24,492 bases of DNA, taken from the NCBI GenBank assembly GCA_030040625.1, contig JASHTI010000114.1:1-24492 (forward strand). Direction: 5' to 3'. The notes below the pieces were generated by a model, which did not search any database, had not been told where the DNA came from, and saw only the letters and a list, made by a program, of their open reading frames with translations. The position numbers and the translations under genes were made by a program. This document shows, in pieces, positions 14,405-22,110 of the stretch (within the stretch, counting starts at the first letter, position 1; the number at the start of each line of letters is the position of its first letter). This DNA comes from Thermoplasmata archaeon. Lineage in GTDB: Archaea; Thermoplasmatota; Thermoplasmata; Lutacidiplasmatales; UBA184.

Positions 14405-16969
14405 TCAGCCGCCGGCGGCCTGTCGGGCCGCCTCGCGCGCTGCGCCGAGGGCCCGCTGGAGGGGCTCCCCCGGCTCGCCGACGGCGGTGGCGGCGGAGGG
14501 GTTTCCCCCGCCCTTGGCCTGGAAGACGGCGCGCGATTGCTCGATCAGCGCGAGGGCCGAGACGCCGGAAGCCGTTGAGCCGGCGAACAGCGTTCCCTTC
14601 CCTTCGCGCTCGGACGCGAGCAGGACCACTCGGCCGTCCGCCCGGGAGAGGATCCGGGAGAGCTCGGTGAGCCCGGCCCGGTCGAGGTCGACGGTGGCCG
14701 CGATGATCGTCGTCGGGCCGACGGCCGCGGTGCGGGTCGGGTCGGCGAGCAGCGACGTCGCCATCCCCTCGAGGTCCCCCCGCGTCCGCGCCTTCGCGAC
14801 CTTGCGGCTCTCCTCGACCTCCCCGAGCAGCCGGTCGATCCCCTCGGGAAGCTTCTCCGGCGGGACCCCGAGGCGACGGGCCGCCTCCTTCAGGGTCGCC
14901 TCGTGCTCCTCGCGCAGCTCGAGCGCCCGCTCGCCGCTGGCGAAGGAGAGCCGTACGATCCCGTCCTGGATCCGTTCGACGTCCACGAGCTGGATCGCCC
15001 CCACCTCGCTGGTGTGCGTACAGTGCGTCCCACCGCACGCCTCGACGTCGAACCCCTCGATCTCGACGATCCGCAGCTCCTTGCCCGGGACGGCGCCGCC
15101 CTGGTAGAGCGTGAACCCGAAGCGCCGCTCCGCTTCGGTCCGGCTCTCGAAGTAGCTCTTCACGGGCCGGTTCTCGCGGACCACCGCGTTGATGAGCCGG
15201 TCGACGCGGCGCAGCTCGTCGGCGCTCGGGGACCGGAAATGGGTCACGTCGATGCGCGCCAGCTCCGGCGCCTTGTGCGCGCCGGCCTGCCAGACGTGCG
15301 GGCCGAGGACCTCCCGCAGCGCTCCGTTCAGCAGATGGGTCGCGGTGTGGTGCTGCATCAGCTGCGTGCGCCGCCGGGGATCGATGCGGCCGCGGACCCG
15401 GTCACCGGGATGCCACGGGGCGGCCCGCTCCAGGCGGTGGAGGACGTGGGGACCTTTCCGCCCGACGTCGATCACCTCGAGGTCCCCGAGGTGCCCCCGG
15501 TCCGCCACCTGGCCGCCGCCGGTCGGGTAGAAGTAGGTCCGCTCCAGGACGACGAACGGCCCGTCGACGTGGACCACGTGGGCCTCAAAGGCCACGGTGT
15601 ACGGGTCCAGGTAGTAGAGGACCTCCGTCCCCGGCACGCTCGCCGGCACCTCGGGGAACCCTTCGGAGGCGTCGACGTAGTCGGTCGTCGGACGCTCGGA
15701 CTCGTGCCGGGCCGCCACGCGGGCGTAGAAGTCCTCGGGGATCGCCGGCGGCTGAGAGAGCTCCTCGACCGCGACATCCGGCGGCACGCCGAGCGAGTCG
15801 TACCAGCGGAGGAGGTCCTCCTCGGTCGCCCGGCTCCCCTCAGCGCGGTACTTCGCATCCTGCCGGCGGATCGTCTGGCGGGCGCGCTCCAGCGCTTCCC
15901 GGTACCGCTCGATCTCCGCCTCCACGACGCGGGCGAGGTCGTCGCGGTGCTCGCCGATCTCCGGGTAGTCGCGGGCGAGCTCGCGCCCGGAGCGGTCGAG
16001 GATCGCGACGAGGCTCGGTGCCTCCGGGACCTTGGAGAGCAGCCGAAGCATGCGGCGGAGGAGGAGCCGGGCGAAGTACCCCTCCTTGCCGTTCGACGGC
16101 ACGACGCCGTCGGTCAGCAGGAAGTTCAGCGCCCGGGCGTGATCGATCAGGATGGCGGTCTCGCGGGGCGGGAACGAGCGCCGAAGCTCGTCGTACTCGC
16201 CGGCGAAGACCGCCTCGTAGGCGGTCCGAGTCCCCTGGCTCGCCCAGACCAGGCGCTCGAGCCCGTAGCCCGTGTCGACGACGGTGAGCGGCATCGGCTT
16301 CAGCCGCTCGCCGTCCCGGACGTACTCCATGAACACGAGCGTGGCGACCTCGAGACCGGCGAGCCCGACGCTCAGCGACGGGCCGAGGTTCCCGCCGCCC
16401 TCCCAGACCTCCTCCTTGTAGGTGAGACCGGTCGCGGGCGCTCCGAGCTCGGCGGTGAACAGCTCGTGGCAGAGTTCCACCGTCCGCTCCTTGAAGTAGA
16501 CCTCGTGGTCGGGCCGGTTGAACGCGTGGTGCGCCAGCATCTCGAAGAGCGTCAGGTGACGGCCGCTGCGGCCGACCTCCTCGAGGTCGATGAAGCGGAG
16601 CACCGGCTGCGAGATCGTCAGGGGGTTGGCGGGCGGCGGGATGGCGCCGCTCGTGACCCACGGCTGAAAGTCGTAGATCGACGCCTGCGTGAAGAAGACG
16701 TCGTTCCGCCATCGCGCGACGGTCGGGTAGCGCCGGAGGCGCGTGTGGCCCCGGTGCTCGAAGAAGCCGAGGAACGCCTCGCGCATCTCGCGGAGGGCGT
16801 ACGGGCGACGGAACACCGGGTGACCGAGGAAGCCGTAGTCCCGGCACGGGGCCTCCTGGCAGCGGTCGTGGTCGCCGAGCGTCCAGAACGGCGAACCGCA
16901 GACGACGCAGGCGCGGCGATGGAACCCGTTCGAACGGAAGTACGCGAGGTCGTACTCCGCGGCCTCCAT
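14405..16969 (-). CDS. alaS: Alanyl-tRNA synthetase (archaeal type)
   Basis: An 854-residue AlaRS that charges tRNA-Ala. It begins with the archaea-specific zinc module (Cys21, Cys24, Cys37, Cys42), then the class II catalytic core (FFEHRGHTRLRRYPTVARW, FFTQASIYDFQPWVTSG, HLTLFEMLAHHAF, GYGLERLVW). The editing domain that removes mischarged Ser/Gly has both zinc elements, HTATH (His541, His545) and CGGTHC (Cys645, His649). The C-terminal C-Ala/DHHA1 region is short and ends with an AKGGGNP block, which is typical. The family is usually around 900 residues, so this is slightly compact but complete. It starts at ATG 16969, about 27 nt after a CCTTATGTTA element, so the mRNA is probably leaderless. 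The divergent MFS gene shares this promoter region. Confidence 0.97.
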   Translation of the reverse strand: MEAAEYDLAYFRSNGFHRRACVVCGSPFWTLGDHDRCQEAPCRDYGFLGHPVFRRPYALREMREAFLGFFEHRGHTRLRRYPTVARWRNDVFFTQASIYDFQPWVTSGAIPPPANPLTISQPVLRFIDLEEVGRSGRHLTLFEMLAHHAFNRPDHEVYFKERTVELCHELFTAELGAPATGLTYKEEVWEGGGNLGPSLSVGLAGLEVATLVFMEYVRDGERLKPMPLTVVDTGYGLERLVWASQGTRTAYEAVFAGEYDELRRSFPPRETAILIDHARALNFLLTDGVVPSNGKEGYFARLLLRRMLRLLSKVPEAPSLVAILDRSGRELARDYPEIGEHRDDLARVVEAEIERYREALERARQTIRRQDAKYRAEGSRATEEDLLRWYDSLGVPPDVAVEELSQPPAIPEDFYARVAARHESERPTTDYVDASEGFPEVPASVPGTEVLYYLDPYTVAFEAHVVHVDGPFVVLERTYFYPTGGGQVADRGHLGDLEVIDVGRKGPHVLHRLERAAPWHPGDRVRGRIDPRRRTQLMQHHTATHLLNGALREVLGPHVWQAGAHKAPELARIDVTHFRSPSADELRRVDRLINAVVRENRPVKSYFESRTEAERRFGFTLYQGGAVPGKELRIVEIEGFDVEACGGTHCTHTSEVGAIQLVDVERIQDGIVRLSFASGERALELREEHEATLKEAARRLGVPPEKLPEGIDRLLGEVEESRKVAKARTRGDLEGMATSLLADPTRTAAVGPTTIIAATVDLDRAGLTELSRILSRADGRVVLLASEREGKGTLFAGSTASGVSALALIEQSRAVFQAKGGGNPSAATAVGEPGEPLQRALGAAREAARQAAGG

Positions 16970-16990
16970 CGGCGGCGGCTACGCCGGCCC

Positions 16991-17000
16991 TAACATAAGG
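16991..17000 (-). promoter_or_regulatory. TATA-like element of alaS, shared with the divergent MFS gene
   Basis: The minus strand reads CCTTATGTTA with its centre about 27 nt before the alaS ATG. On the plus strand the same bases (TAACATAAGG) lie about 42 nt before the MFS start, which would leave an 18-nt leader carrying its Shine-Dalgarno sequence. One AT-rich patch may therefore serve both directions. Confidence 0.5.
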
Positions 17001-17037
17001 TCCCGCGCGGCTGGGAGCCGTCCGGGACGGGAGGCGC

Positions 17038-18288
17038 GTGGGCGAGGCGAGCTTCGAGCCGCGGCCGGGCCGCGCCGCGGCGGGCGCGCCGGAAGAGCGC
17101 GCGCGACGCGGGCGAACGACCGGGCTCCTGGTCGCGCTGCGTCTGGCCTACGCCTACAATTGGTTCGACATCGGGCCGGCGCTCCCCCGCATCGGGGCGA
17201 GCTTCGGCGTCGGGCCCGCCGGCTGGGGCCTCCTGGCGGCGGCGTTCCTGGTCGGAGCCGGAACGAGCCAGGTGCCGGCGGGCCTGCTCGCCCGCCGTCT
17301 CGGCGAGCGCCCGGTGGCGATCGGCGGGGCGGCGATCCTCGCGGTCACCGCGATCGCCGGCGCCTTCGCCCCCGGCTTTCCCGAGCTTCTGGCGAGCCGG
17401 ATCGTCGCCGGCGTCGGCGCGGGGCTGTTCTTCTCGCCCGCGATCGGCTGGGTCGGGCGACTCTTCGGCCCGGGGGAGCGGGGGATCCCGGTCGGCGGCT
17501 TCTCCTCCGCGTTCAGCGCCGGCGCGGCCGCCGGTGTCGCGGGCGCCGCCCTGCTCGTTCCGGTCGTCGGCTGGCGGGAGAACTTGGTGCTCGGGGGCGT
17601 CGCCCTGGCGCTCGTCACGGTCGCGACGTGGCTGCTCACGCGCCCGCGGGGCCGAGCGACCGTCACCTCCCCGGGTCCCCTCGGCACGGCCTGGCGGGGG
17701 CGCTCGGTGCTCGCGCTCGGTCTCGCGTTCGTCGGCTTCGAGGGGGCGACGTTCGCCACGGGCCAGTTCGTCGTTCCGTACGGGGAGTCGGTCCGCCTGT
17801 GGCCGTCGTGGCTGGCGGGGGCCGTCGGCGCCTCGTTCATCCTGGCGAGCGTCGTCGGTGGGCCGGTCGGCGGCTGGATTGCCGAACGGTCGGCTCGCCA
17901 CCGGTTGCAGCTGGTCGGCGTGACCCTGATCGGAGCGGCCGGCCTCGCCGCGCTGCCGATCGCCGGCGTCGCCGCGGCGCTCGCGATCGGCTCGGCGTTC
18001 TCCTTCGCCTACGGCTTCGCCTACGCGGTGATGTACGTGCTTCCCCACTACTGGGCGGAGCTGCCGGCCGGGGAGATACCGCTCGCGATCGGGCTGCTCA
18101 ACGCGATCCAGCTGGCGGGCGGCGCGGGGGTCGCCGCCCTGTTCGGCTGGCTGGTCGCCGCGCGCTCGTACCCGTTCGCCTGGGAGTACCTCGCTGCCGC
18201 CCAGCTGGCGACCCTCGTCGCGCTCCTCGGCCTGCGGGCGACCCGCTCGGTGCATCGTCCGGCCGAGGCGGGGACCGACCGGAGCTGA
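17038..18288 (+). CDS. Major facilitator superfamily transporter
   Basis: A 416-residue membrane protein with about 12 hydrophobic helices in two halves. The first half has the MFS motif A region between helices 2 and 3 (GLLARRLGERP), preceded by PALPRIGASFG and LLAAAFLVGAG, which are common in small-molecule/drug or anion permeases. Helix 4 carries SRIVAGVGAG. The second half repeats the plan (ASVVGGPVGGWIAERSARHR). The roughly 28 N-terminal residues are polar and probably cytoplasmic. The substrate cannot be predicted. The start is GTG 17038, supported by GGGAGG 6-8 nt upstream. The last 190 bp overlap the nth reading frame on the opposite strand. The gene is the only plus-strand gene between 11836 and the right edge. 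Confidence 0.85.
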   Translation: MGEASFEPRPGRAAAGAPEERARRGRTTGLLVALRLAYAYNWFDIGPALPRIGASFGVGPAGWGLLAAAFLVGAGTSQVPAGLLARRLGERPVAIGGAAILAVTAIAGAFAPGFPELLASRIVAGVGAGLFFSPAIGWVGRLFGPGERGIPVGGFSSAFSAGAAAGVAGAALLVPVVGWRENLVLGGVALALVTVATWLLTRPRGRATVTSPGPLGTAWRGRSVLALGLAFVGFEGATFATGQFVVPYGESVRLWPSWLAGAVGASFILASVVGGPVGGWIAERSARHRLQLVGVTLIGAAGLAALPIAGVAAALAIGSAFSFAYGFAYAVMYVLPHYWAELPAGEIPLAIGLLNAIQLAGGAGVAALFGWLVAARSYPFAWEYLAAAQLATLVALLGLRATRSVHRPAEAGTDRS

Positions 18289-18940
18289 GCGCCCGGCCGG
18301 TCGCGCAGAGCTCGGCGATCGGGCATCGACCGCAGAGGGGCCCGCGCGGCCGGCAGAGGTTCTGCCCGTGCTGGACGAGCAGGGGGTTCACGGGGATCCA
18401 GTAGCGCTCCGGCACGACGGCGCGCAGGCGGGCCTCGGTCTCCTCGGGGGTGCGGGTCCGCACGACGCCGAGCCGGTTGGCGATGCGGTGTACGTGGGTG
18501 TCGACCGGGATCGCGGGGATCCCGTAGCCGAAGACGAGGACGCAGTTGGCGGTCTTCGGTCCCACGCCCGGGAGCGCGACGAGCTCCTCGTAGGTGCGGG
18601 GGACCGAGCCGCCGTAGCGATCCAGGACCGCCTGGGCGCACGCCCGGATCACCCGGCTTTTCGTCCGGTAGAAGCCGACGCGGCGGATGATCGGCACGAG
18701 TTGCGCCGGATCCGCGCGGACCAGGCTCCGGGCGTCGGGGAAGCGGGCGAACAGCTCCGCGGAGGCGACGTCGGTGTTCGCGTCCCGGGTGCGCTGCGAG
18801 AGGATCGTGCCGATCAGCACCTGGAACGGATCCTCGGCGTGGTCCCGGAGGTACGGTCGGCGCCAGTCGCCGGTCCGGTACTGCGCCGAGAGGCGGTCGA
18901 GAAGTACGGGCCACGGGAAGGGGCGGGTTCGGCCGGTCAT
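18098..18940 (-). CDS. nth: Endonuclease III (DNA glycosylase/AP lyase) with an antisense-overlapping tail
   Basis: A 280-residue helix-hairpin-helix glycosylase that removes oxidised pyrimidines and cuts AP sites. Residues 42-56 hold GTILSQRTRDANT, the archaeal form of the block. The HhH motif LPGVGPKTAN contains catalytic Lys129, and VDTHVHRIANRLG contains catalytic Asp147. The [4Fe-4S] loop C-x6-C-x2-C-x5-C is complete (Cys196, 203, 206, 212). Normal Nth ends shortly after this, near residue 215. Here about 65 more Arg/Pro/Ser-rich residues follow and lie antisense to the 3' end of the MFS gene, so the tail may be a frame artefact or true read-on. It starts at ATG 18940, overlapping the folC stop as ATGA, and should be translationally coupled to it. 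Confidence 0.92.
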   Translation of the reverse strand: MTGRTRPFPWPVLLDRLSAQYRTGDWRRPYLRDHAEDPFQVLIGTILSQRTRDANTDVASAELFARFPDARSLVRADPAQLVPIIRRVGFYRTKSRVIRACAQAVLDRYGGSVPRTYEELVALPGVGPKTANCVLVFGYGIPAIPVDTHVHRIANRLGVVRTRTPEETEARLRAVVPERYWIPVNPLLVQHGQNLCRPRGPLCGRCPIAELCATGRALSSGRSPPRPDDAPSGSPAGRGARRGSPAGRQRGTPRRTGTSARRPASRTGRRPPRRPPAGSR

Positions 18941-20355
18941 CGGGCGACGTCCTCCGCGGAGGGCGGCGGGCCGTGGCCCGGGTCGCTGAGATCCGGCTCG
19001 TCGCTCCCTTCGGGACGGAGCAGCTCCCCCACCAGGTAGTCGCTGCCCACGACGAGCGTGACGCCGTCCGGACCGGTCGCGGCGCGTGCGAGTCGCAGGC
19101 CCTCGGCGGCGCCGGGGGCGACCACGATGCGGGGGAAGCGCCCCGCCGCGGCGGCCCGCAGCTCCGCCACCGGCAGCGCCCGCTCGGAGCGGACCGGGAC
19201 GACGACGACGGTCCGGGCGATCGGGGCGAGGGCGTCGAGGATCGCTTCGACGCGCTTGCCCGCCAGGCACCCGAAGACGATCGCGCTCGAGGCCGGGTCG
19301 GCGAGGGGGGCGATCTCGGCGACCCCCACCGCGACGGCCCGGGCGCTGCCCGGGGTGTGCGCGACGTCGTAGAGGAGCTCCGGGTCCCGGGCGACGCGCT
19401 GCAACCGGCCGGGGATCTGGACGTGCGCGAGCCCCCGGCGGGTCGCCGCCGGGTCGAGCGCACGTCCCTCCGCCTCGAGGAAGCGGGCGCTCGCAGCGAC
19501 GGCGAGAGCGGCGTTTCCGACCTGGAAGGCGCCGAGGAGCGGAAGGTGGAGCGGCAGGGGCGCGTGGCCCGGGAGACGGACCTCGATGTCCTGTCCGTCC
19601 GGGGCGAGGTCCGTCCGCTCCCCCCGAATCTCGCGTCCGAGCCTCCAGACGGGGACCCCGAGCCGGTCGGCGGTACGGGTGACGACCTCCGCCGCCTCGT
19701 CCGGGAGCTCGCCGACGACCGCCCGCATCCCGGCGTGGAGGATGCCGGCCTTCTCCCCCGCGATCGCGGCGAGCGTCGGCCCGAGGATCTCCGTGTGCTC
19801 GAGCTCGATCGTGGTGAGGACCCCGACGCGCGACGGAAGGACGTTGGTGGCGTCGAGCCGGCCGCCGATCCCGACCTCGGCGACGAGCGCCTCGGCGCCG
19901 CTCCGCGCGAACCAGTCGAAGGCGATCGCGGTGGTCGCCTCGAAGAACGTCGGCTCGCGGTCGATCGACCCCGAGGCGAGGAGCCGGGCCGTCGCCGCCT
20001 CGACCCGCCCGAGGCCCTCGACGACCGCCTCCGGCGGGATCTCGCGGCCGTCCAGCCGGAACCGCTCCCGGTAGCTCGCGAGGTGGGGCGACGTGAACAG
20101 CCCCGTGTGTCGTCCGTGCGCGGCGACGATCGCCGCCGCCATCGTCGAGACCGATCCCTTCCCCTTGCTGCCTGTGACGTGGATCGCGGGCAGCCGCTGC
20201 TGGGGGTCGTCGAGGGCGCCGAGCACGGCCCGCTCGACCTCCACGCCGGGCCGGAGCCCGAACCGCCGGCGCCGGTACAGTTGCTCGAGCGCCCGCCGGT
20301 ACTCGGAGGAGGCGGGGGCGCCGCCGGCGCGCCGGTCGGAGCGGGCCGCCGTCAC
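18937..20355 (-). CDS. folC: Folylpolyglutamate synthase / dihydrofolate synthase family (Mur ligase fold)
   Basis: A 472-residue Mur-ligase-type enzyme that adds glutamate to a pterin cofactor using ATP. The P-loop is VTGSKGKGS (residues 60-68), then the FTSPHL block (87-92) and the R-E-R-F segment for substrate contact. The middle has EVGIGGRLDATN, the usual FolC block, and IELEHTEILGPTLAAIAGEKAGI. The C-terminal domain shows YDVAHTPGSA, the counterpart of the DGAHNP block. The acceptor could be dihydropteroate/dihydrofolate, tetrahydrofolate or a methanopterin-like C1 carrier; this cannot be decided from sequence. The start is GTG 20355, 13 nt after the mutase stop, and the stop overlaps nth. 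Mutase, folC and nth therefore appear to form one transcript. Confidence 0.92.
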   Translation of the reverse strand: MTAARSDRRAGGAPASSEYRRALEQLYRRRRFGLRPGVEVERAVLGALDDPQQRLPAIHVTGSKGKGSVSTMAAAIVAAHGRHTGLFTSPHLASYRERFRLDGREIPPEAVVEGLGRVEAATARLLASGSIDREPTFFEATTAIAFDWFARSGAEALVAEVGIGGRLDATNVLPSRVGVLTTIELEHTEILGPTLAAIAGEKAGILHAGMRAVVGELPDEAAEVVTRTADRLGVPVWRLGREIRGERTDLAPDGQDIEVRLPGHAPLPLHLPLLGAFQVGNAALAVAASARFLEAEGRALDPAATRRGLAHVQIPGRLQRVARDPELLYDVAHTPGSARAVAVGVAEIAPLADPASSAIVFGCLAGKRVEAILDALAPIARTVVVVPVRSERALPVAELRAAAAGRFPRIVVAPGAAEGLRLARAATGPDGVTLVVGSDYLVGELLRPEGSDEPDLSDPGHGPPPSAEDVAR

Positions 20356-20368
20356 GCGCGTCGCCGCC

Positions 20369-22078
20369 CTAGTAGGTCGAGCGCTCGCGGTACGGCCCGT
20401 AGACGTCCTGGAAGGCGCGGACGATCTCGCCGAGCGTCGCGTGCGCCTTCAACGCCTCGAGGACCGCGGGCATGGTGTTGCCGCTCTCGGTCGCCGCGAT
20501 CTTCCGCAGACGGTCCAGCGCGCGGGTGTGGCGCGCCCGGTCCCGTCGGCCGCGCAGGGCGCGGAGCCGGCGGCTCTGGCTCCGGCGCGCCGCCTCCGAG
20601 ATCTTGAGCCGGGGAACGCGGATCGCCTCGTCGACGGTGTAGGCGTTGACGCCGACGACCTTCGCCTCCCCGCTCTCGACCTGGCGCTGGTAGCGGAACG
20701 ACGCCTCCTGGATCTCGCGCTGGAAGAATCCCCGCTCGATCCCGGCCACGACCCCGCCGATCTGGTCGATCCGGTCGAAGTAGCGGCGGACCTCCTCCTC
20801 CATGCGATCCGTCAACCACTCCACGTAGTAGCTGCCGCCGAACGGGTCGACCGTCTCCGTGATCCCGGTCTCGTGCGCCAGGATCTGCTGGGTCCGCAGC
20901 GCGATGCGGACCGCGTCCTCGCTCGGCAGCTGCAGCGCCTCGTCGTAGGAGTTCGTGTGCAGCGACTGCGTGCCGCCTAGGACGGCCGCCAGCGCCTGGA
21001 TCGTCGTCCGCACGACGTTCAGCTCGGGCTGCCGGGCCGTGCAGGAGCAGCCCGCCGTCTGCGTGTGAAAACGGAGCCAGCGGGATCGCTCGTTCCGGGC
21101 CCCGAACTCGTCGGCCATCACCTCGGCCCAGATCCGTCGCGCGGCGCGGAACTTCGCGATCTCCTCGAAGAGATCGTTGTGCGAGTTGAAGAAGAACGAG
21201 AGCCGGGGCGCGAAGTCGTCGACGTCCAGGCCCCGGGCGATCGCCTCCTGGACGTAGGTGCGTCCGTCGGCGAGGGTGAAGGCGAGCTCCTGGACGGCGG
21301 TCGAGCCGGCCTCGCGGATGTGGTAGCCGGAGATCGACACCGGGTTCCAGCGCGGCGTATGGCGGGTGGCGTACTCGATCGTGTCCACGACGAGCCGCAG
21401 CGCCGGTCGGGGCGGGTAGAGGAACTCCTTCTGGGCGATGTACTCCTTGAGGATGTCGTTCTGCGTCGTGCCGCCGAGGGCGGCGACCGGCACCCGGTGC
21501 TGGCGTCCGACGAGCAGGTACATGCCCCAGAGGACGTTCGCCGGGGCGTTGATCGTCATGCTCGTGGTGACCCGGCCGAGCGGGATCCCCGCCAGAAGGC
21601 GCCCCATGTCGTCCAGCGAACTGACGTTGACCCCGCACTTGCCGACCTCCCCGAGCGCCTCGGGATCGTCGGCGTCGAGGCCGTAGAGCGTCGGGTCGTC
21701 GAAGGCGATCGACAGCCCGCTCTCCCCGTGGGCGAGCAGGTAGCGGAACCGCCGGTTCGTGTCCTCCGGCGAGCCGAAGCCGGAGAACATCCGCATCGAC
21801 CACACCCGTCCGCGGTACATCGTCGGGTGGATCCCGCGGGTGTACGGCGGCTGGCCGGGGTAGCCGATCGTCGCGAAGCCCCGGGCCCGGGACCTCGGGG
21901 TGTAGAGTCGGTCGACCCCGATGCCGCCGAGCGTCGCGAAGCCGCTCCGGCGCTCCGGGCTCTTCGCGAGGTAGGGGCCCAGGACCTCGGACTCCCAGCG
22001 GCGCTGCGCGTCGAGCACCGGGTCGTCGACCGTGGGGGGCGCCCGCGCCGCGGGGCCCGGGCTCCGGGACGCCGCCAT
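20369..22078 (-). CDS. B12-dependent acyl-CoA mutase large subunit, isobutyryl-CoA mutase type
   Basis: A 569-residue member of the methylmalonyl-CoA mutase family, substrate-binding TIM-barrel subunit only; the cobalamin-binding domain is absent, so a separate small subunit is needed and is not in the window. Family blocks include SMRMFSGFG, FDDPTLYG, GTTQNDILKEYIAQKE, NPVSISGYHIREAGST and LHTNSYDEAL. Aligned by eye with Propionibacterium MutB, the active-site His244 (here His253) and Gln197 (Gln206) are kept, but Tyr89 is Phe98 and Arg207 is Gln216. Phe/Gln is the pair used to recognise isobutyryl-CoA mutase, so automatic annotation as methylmalonyl-CoA mutase may be wrong. The start ATG 22078 has a TATA box about 27 nt upstream. 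folC follows after 13 nt. Confidence 0.9.
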   Translation of the reverse strand: MAASRSPGPAARAPPTVDDPVLDAQRRWESEVLGPYLAKSPERRSGFATLGGIGVDRLYTPRSRARGFATIGYPGQPPYTRGIHPTMYRGRVWSMRMFSGFGSPEDTNRRFRYLLAHGESGLSIAFDDPTLYGLDADDPEALGEVGKCGVNVSSLDDMGRLLAGIPLGRVTTSMTINAPANVLWGMYLLVGRQHRVPVAALGGTTQNDILKEYIAQKEFLYPPRPALRLVVDTIEYATRHTPRWNPVSISGYHIREAGSTAVQELAFTLADGRTYVQEAIARGLDVDDFAPRLSFFFNSHNDLFEEIAKFRAARRIWAEVMADEFGARNERSRWLRFHTQTAGCSCTARQPELNVVRTTIQALAAVLGGTQSLHTNSYDEALQLPSEDAVRIALRTQQILAHETGITETVDPFGGSYYVEWLTDRMEEEVRRYFDRIDQIGGVVAGIERGFFQREIQEASFRYQRQVESGEAKVVGVNAYTVDEAIRVPRLKISEAARRSQSRRLRALRGRRDRARHTRALDRLRKIAATESGNTMPAVLEALKAHATLGEIVRAFQDVYGPYRERSTY

Positions 22079-22100
22079 CGTCTCGGAAGAGCCGGTTCGG

Positions 22101-22110
22101 ACTATAATGC
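22101..22110 (-). promoter_or_regulatory. TATA box of the mutase-folC-nth unit
   Basis: The minus strand reads GCATTATAGT about 27 nt before ATG 22078, predicting a leaderless mRNA. The box overlaps the TAG stop codon (22102-22104) of the upstream methyltransferase gene, so the promoter lies at the end of that gene. Confidence 0.6.

Noticed and set aside
13542..15038. 498-codon frame giving the methyltransferase a long N-terminal extension
   Set aside because: The extra part is in another frame of alaS and has no motif; ATG 14324 with a GGAGGG site gives a normal-sized enzyme.
14903..16993. 696-codon plus-strand frame opposite alaS
   Set aside because: AlaRS on the minus strand explains the whole stretch, including its editing and zinc motifs; the plus frame is compositional shadow.
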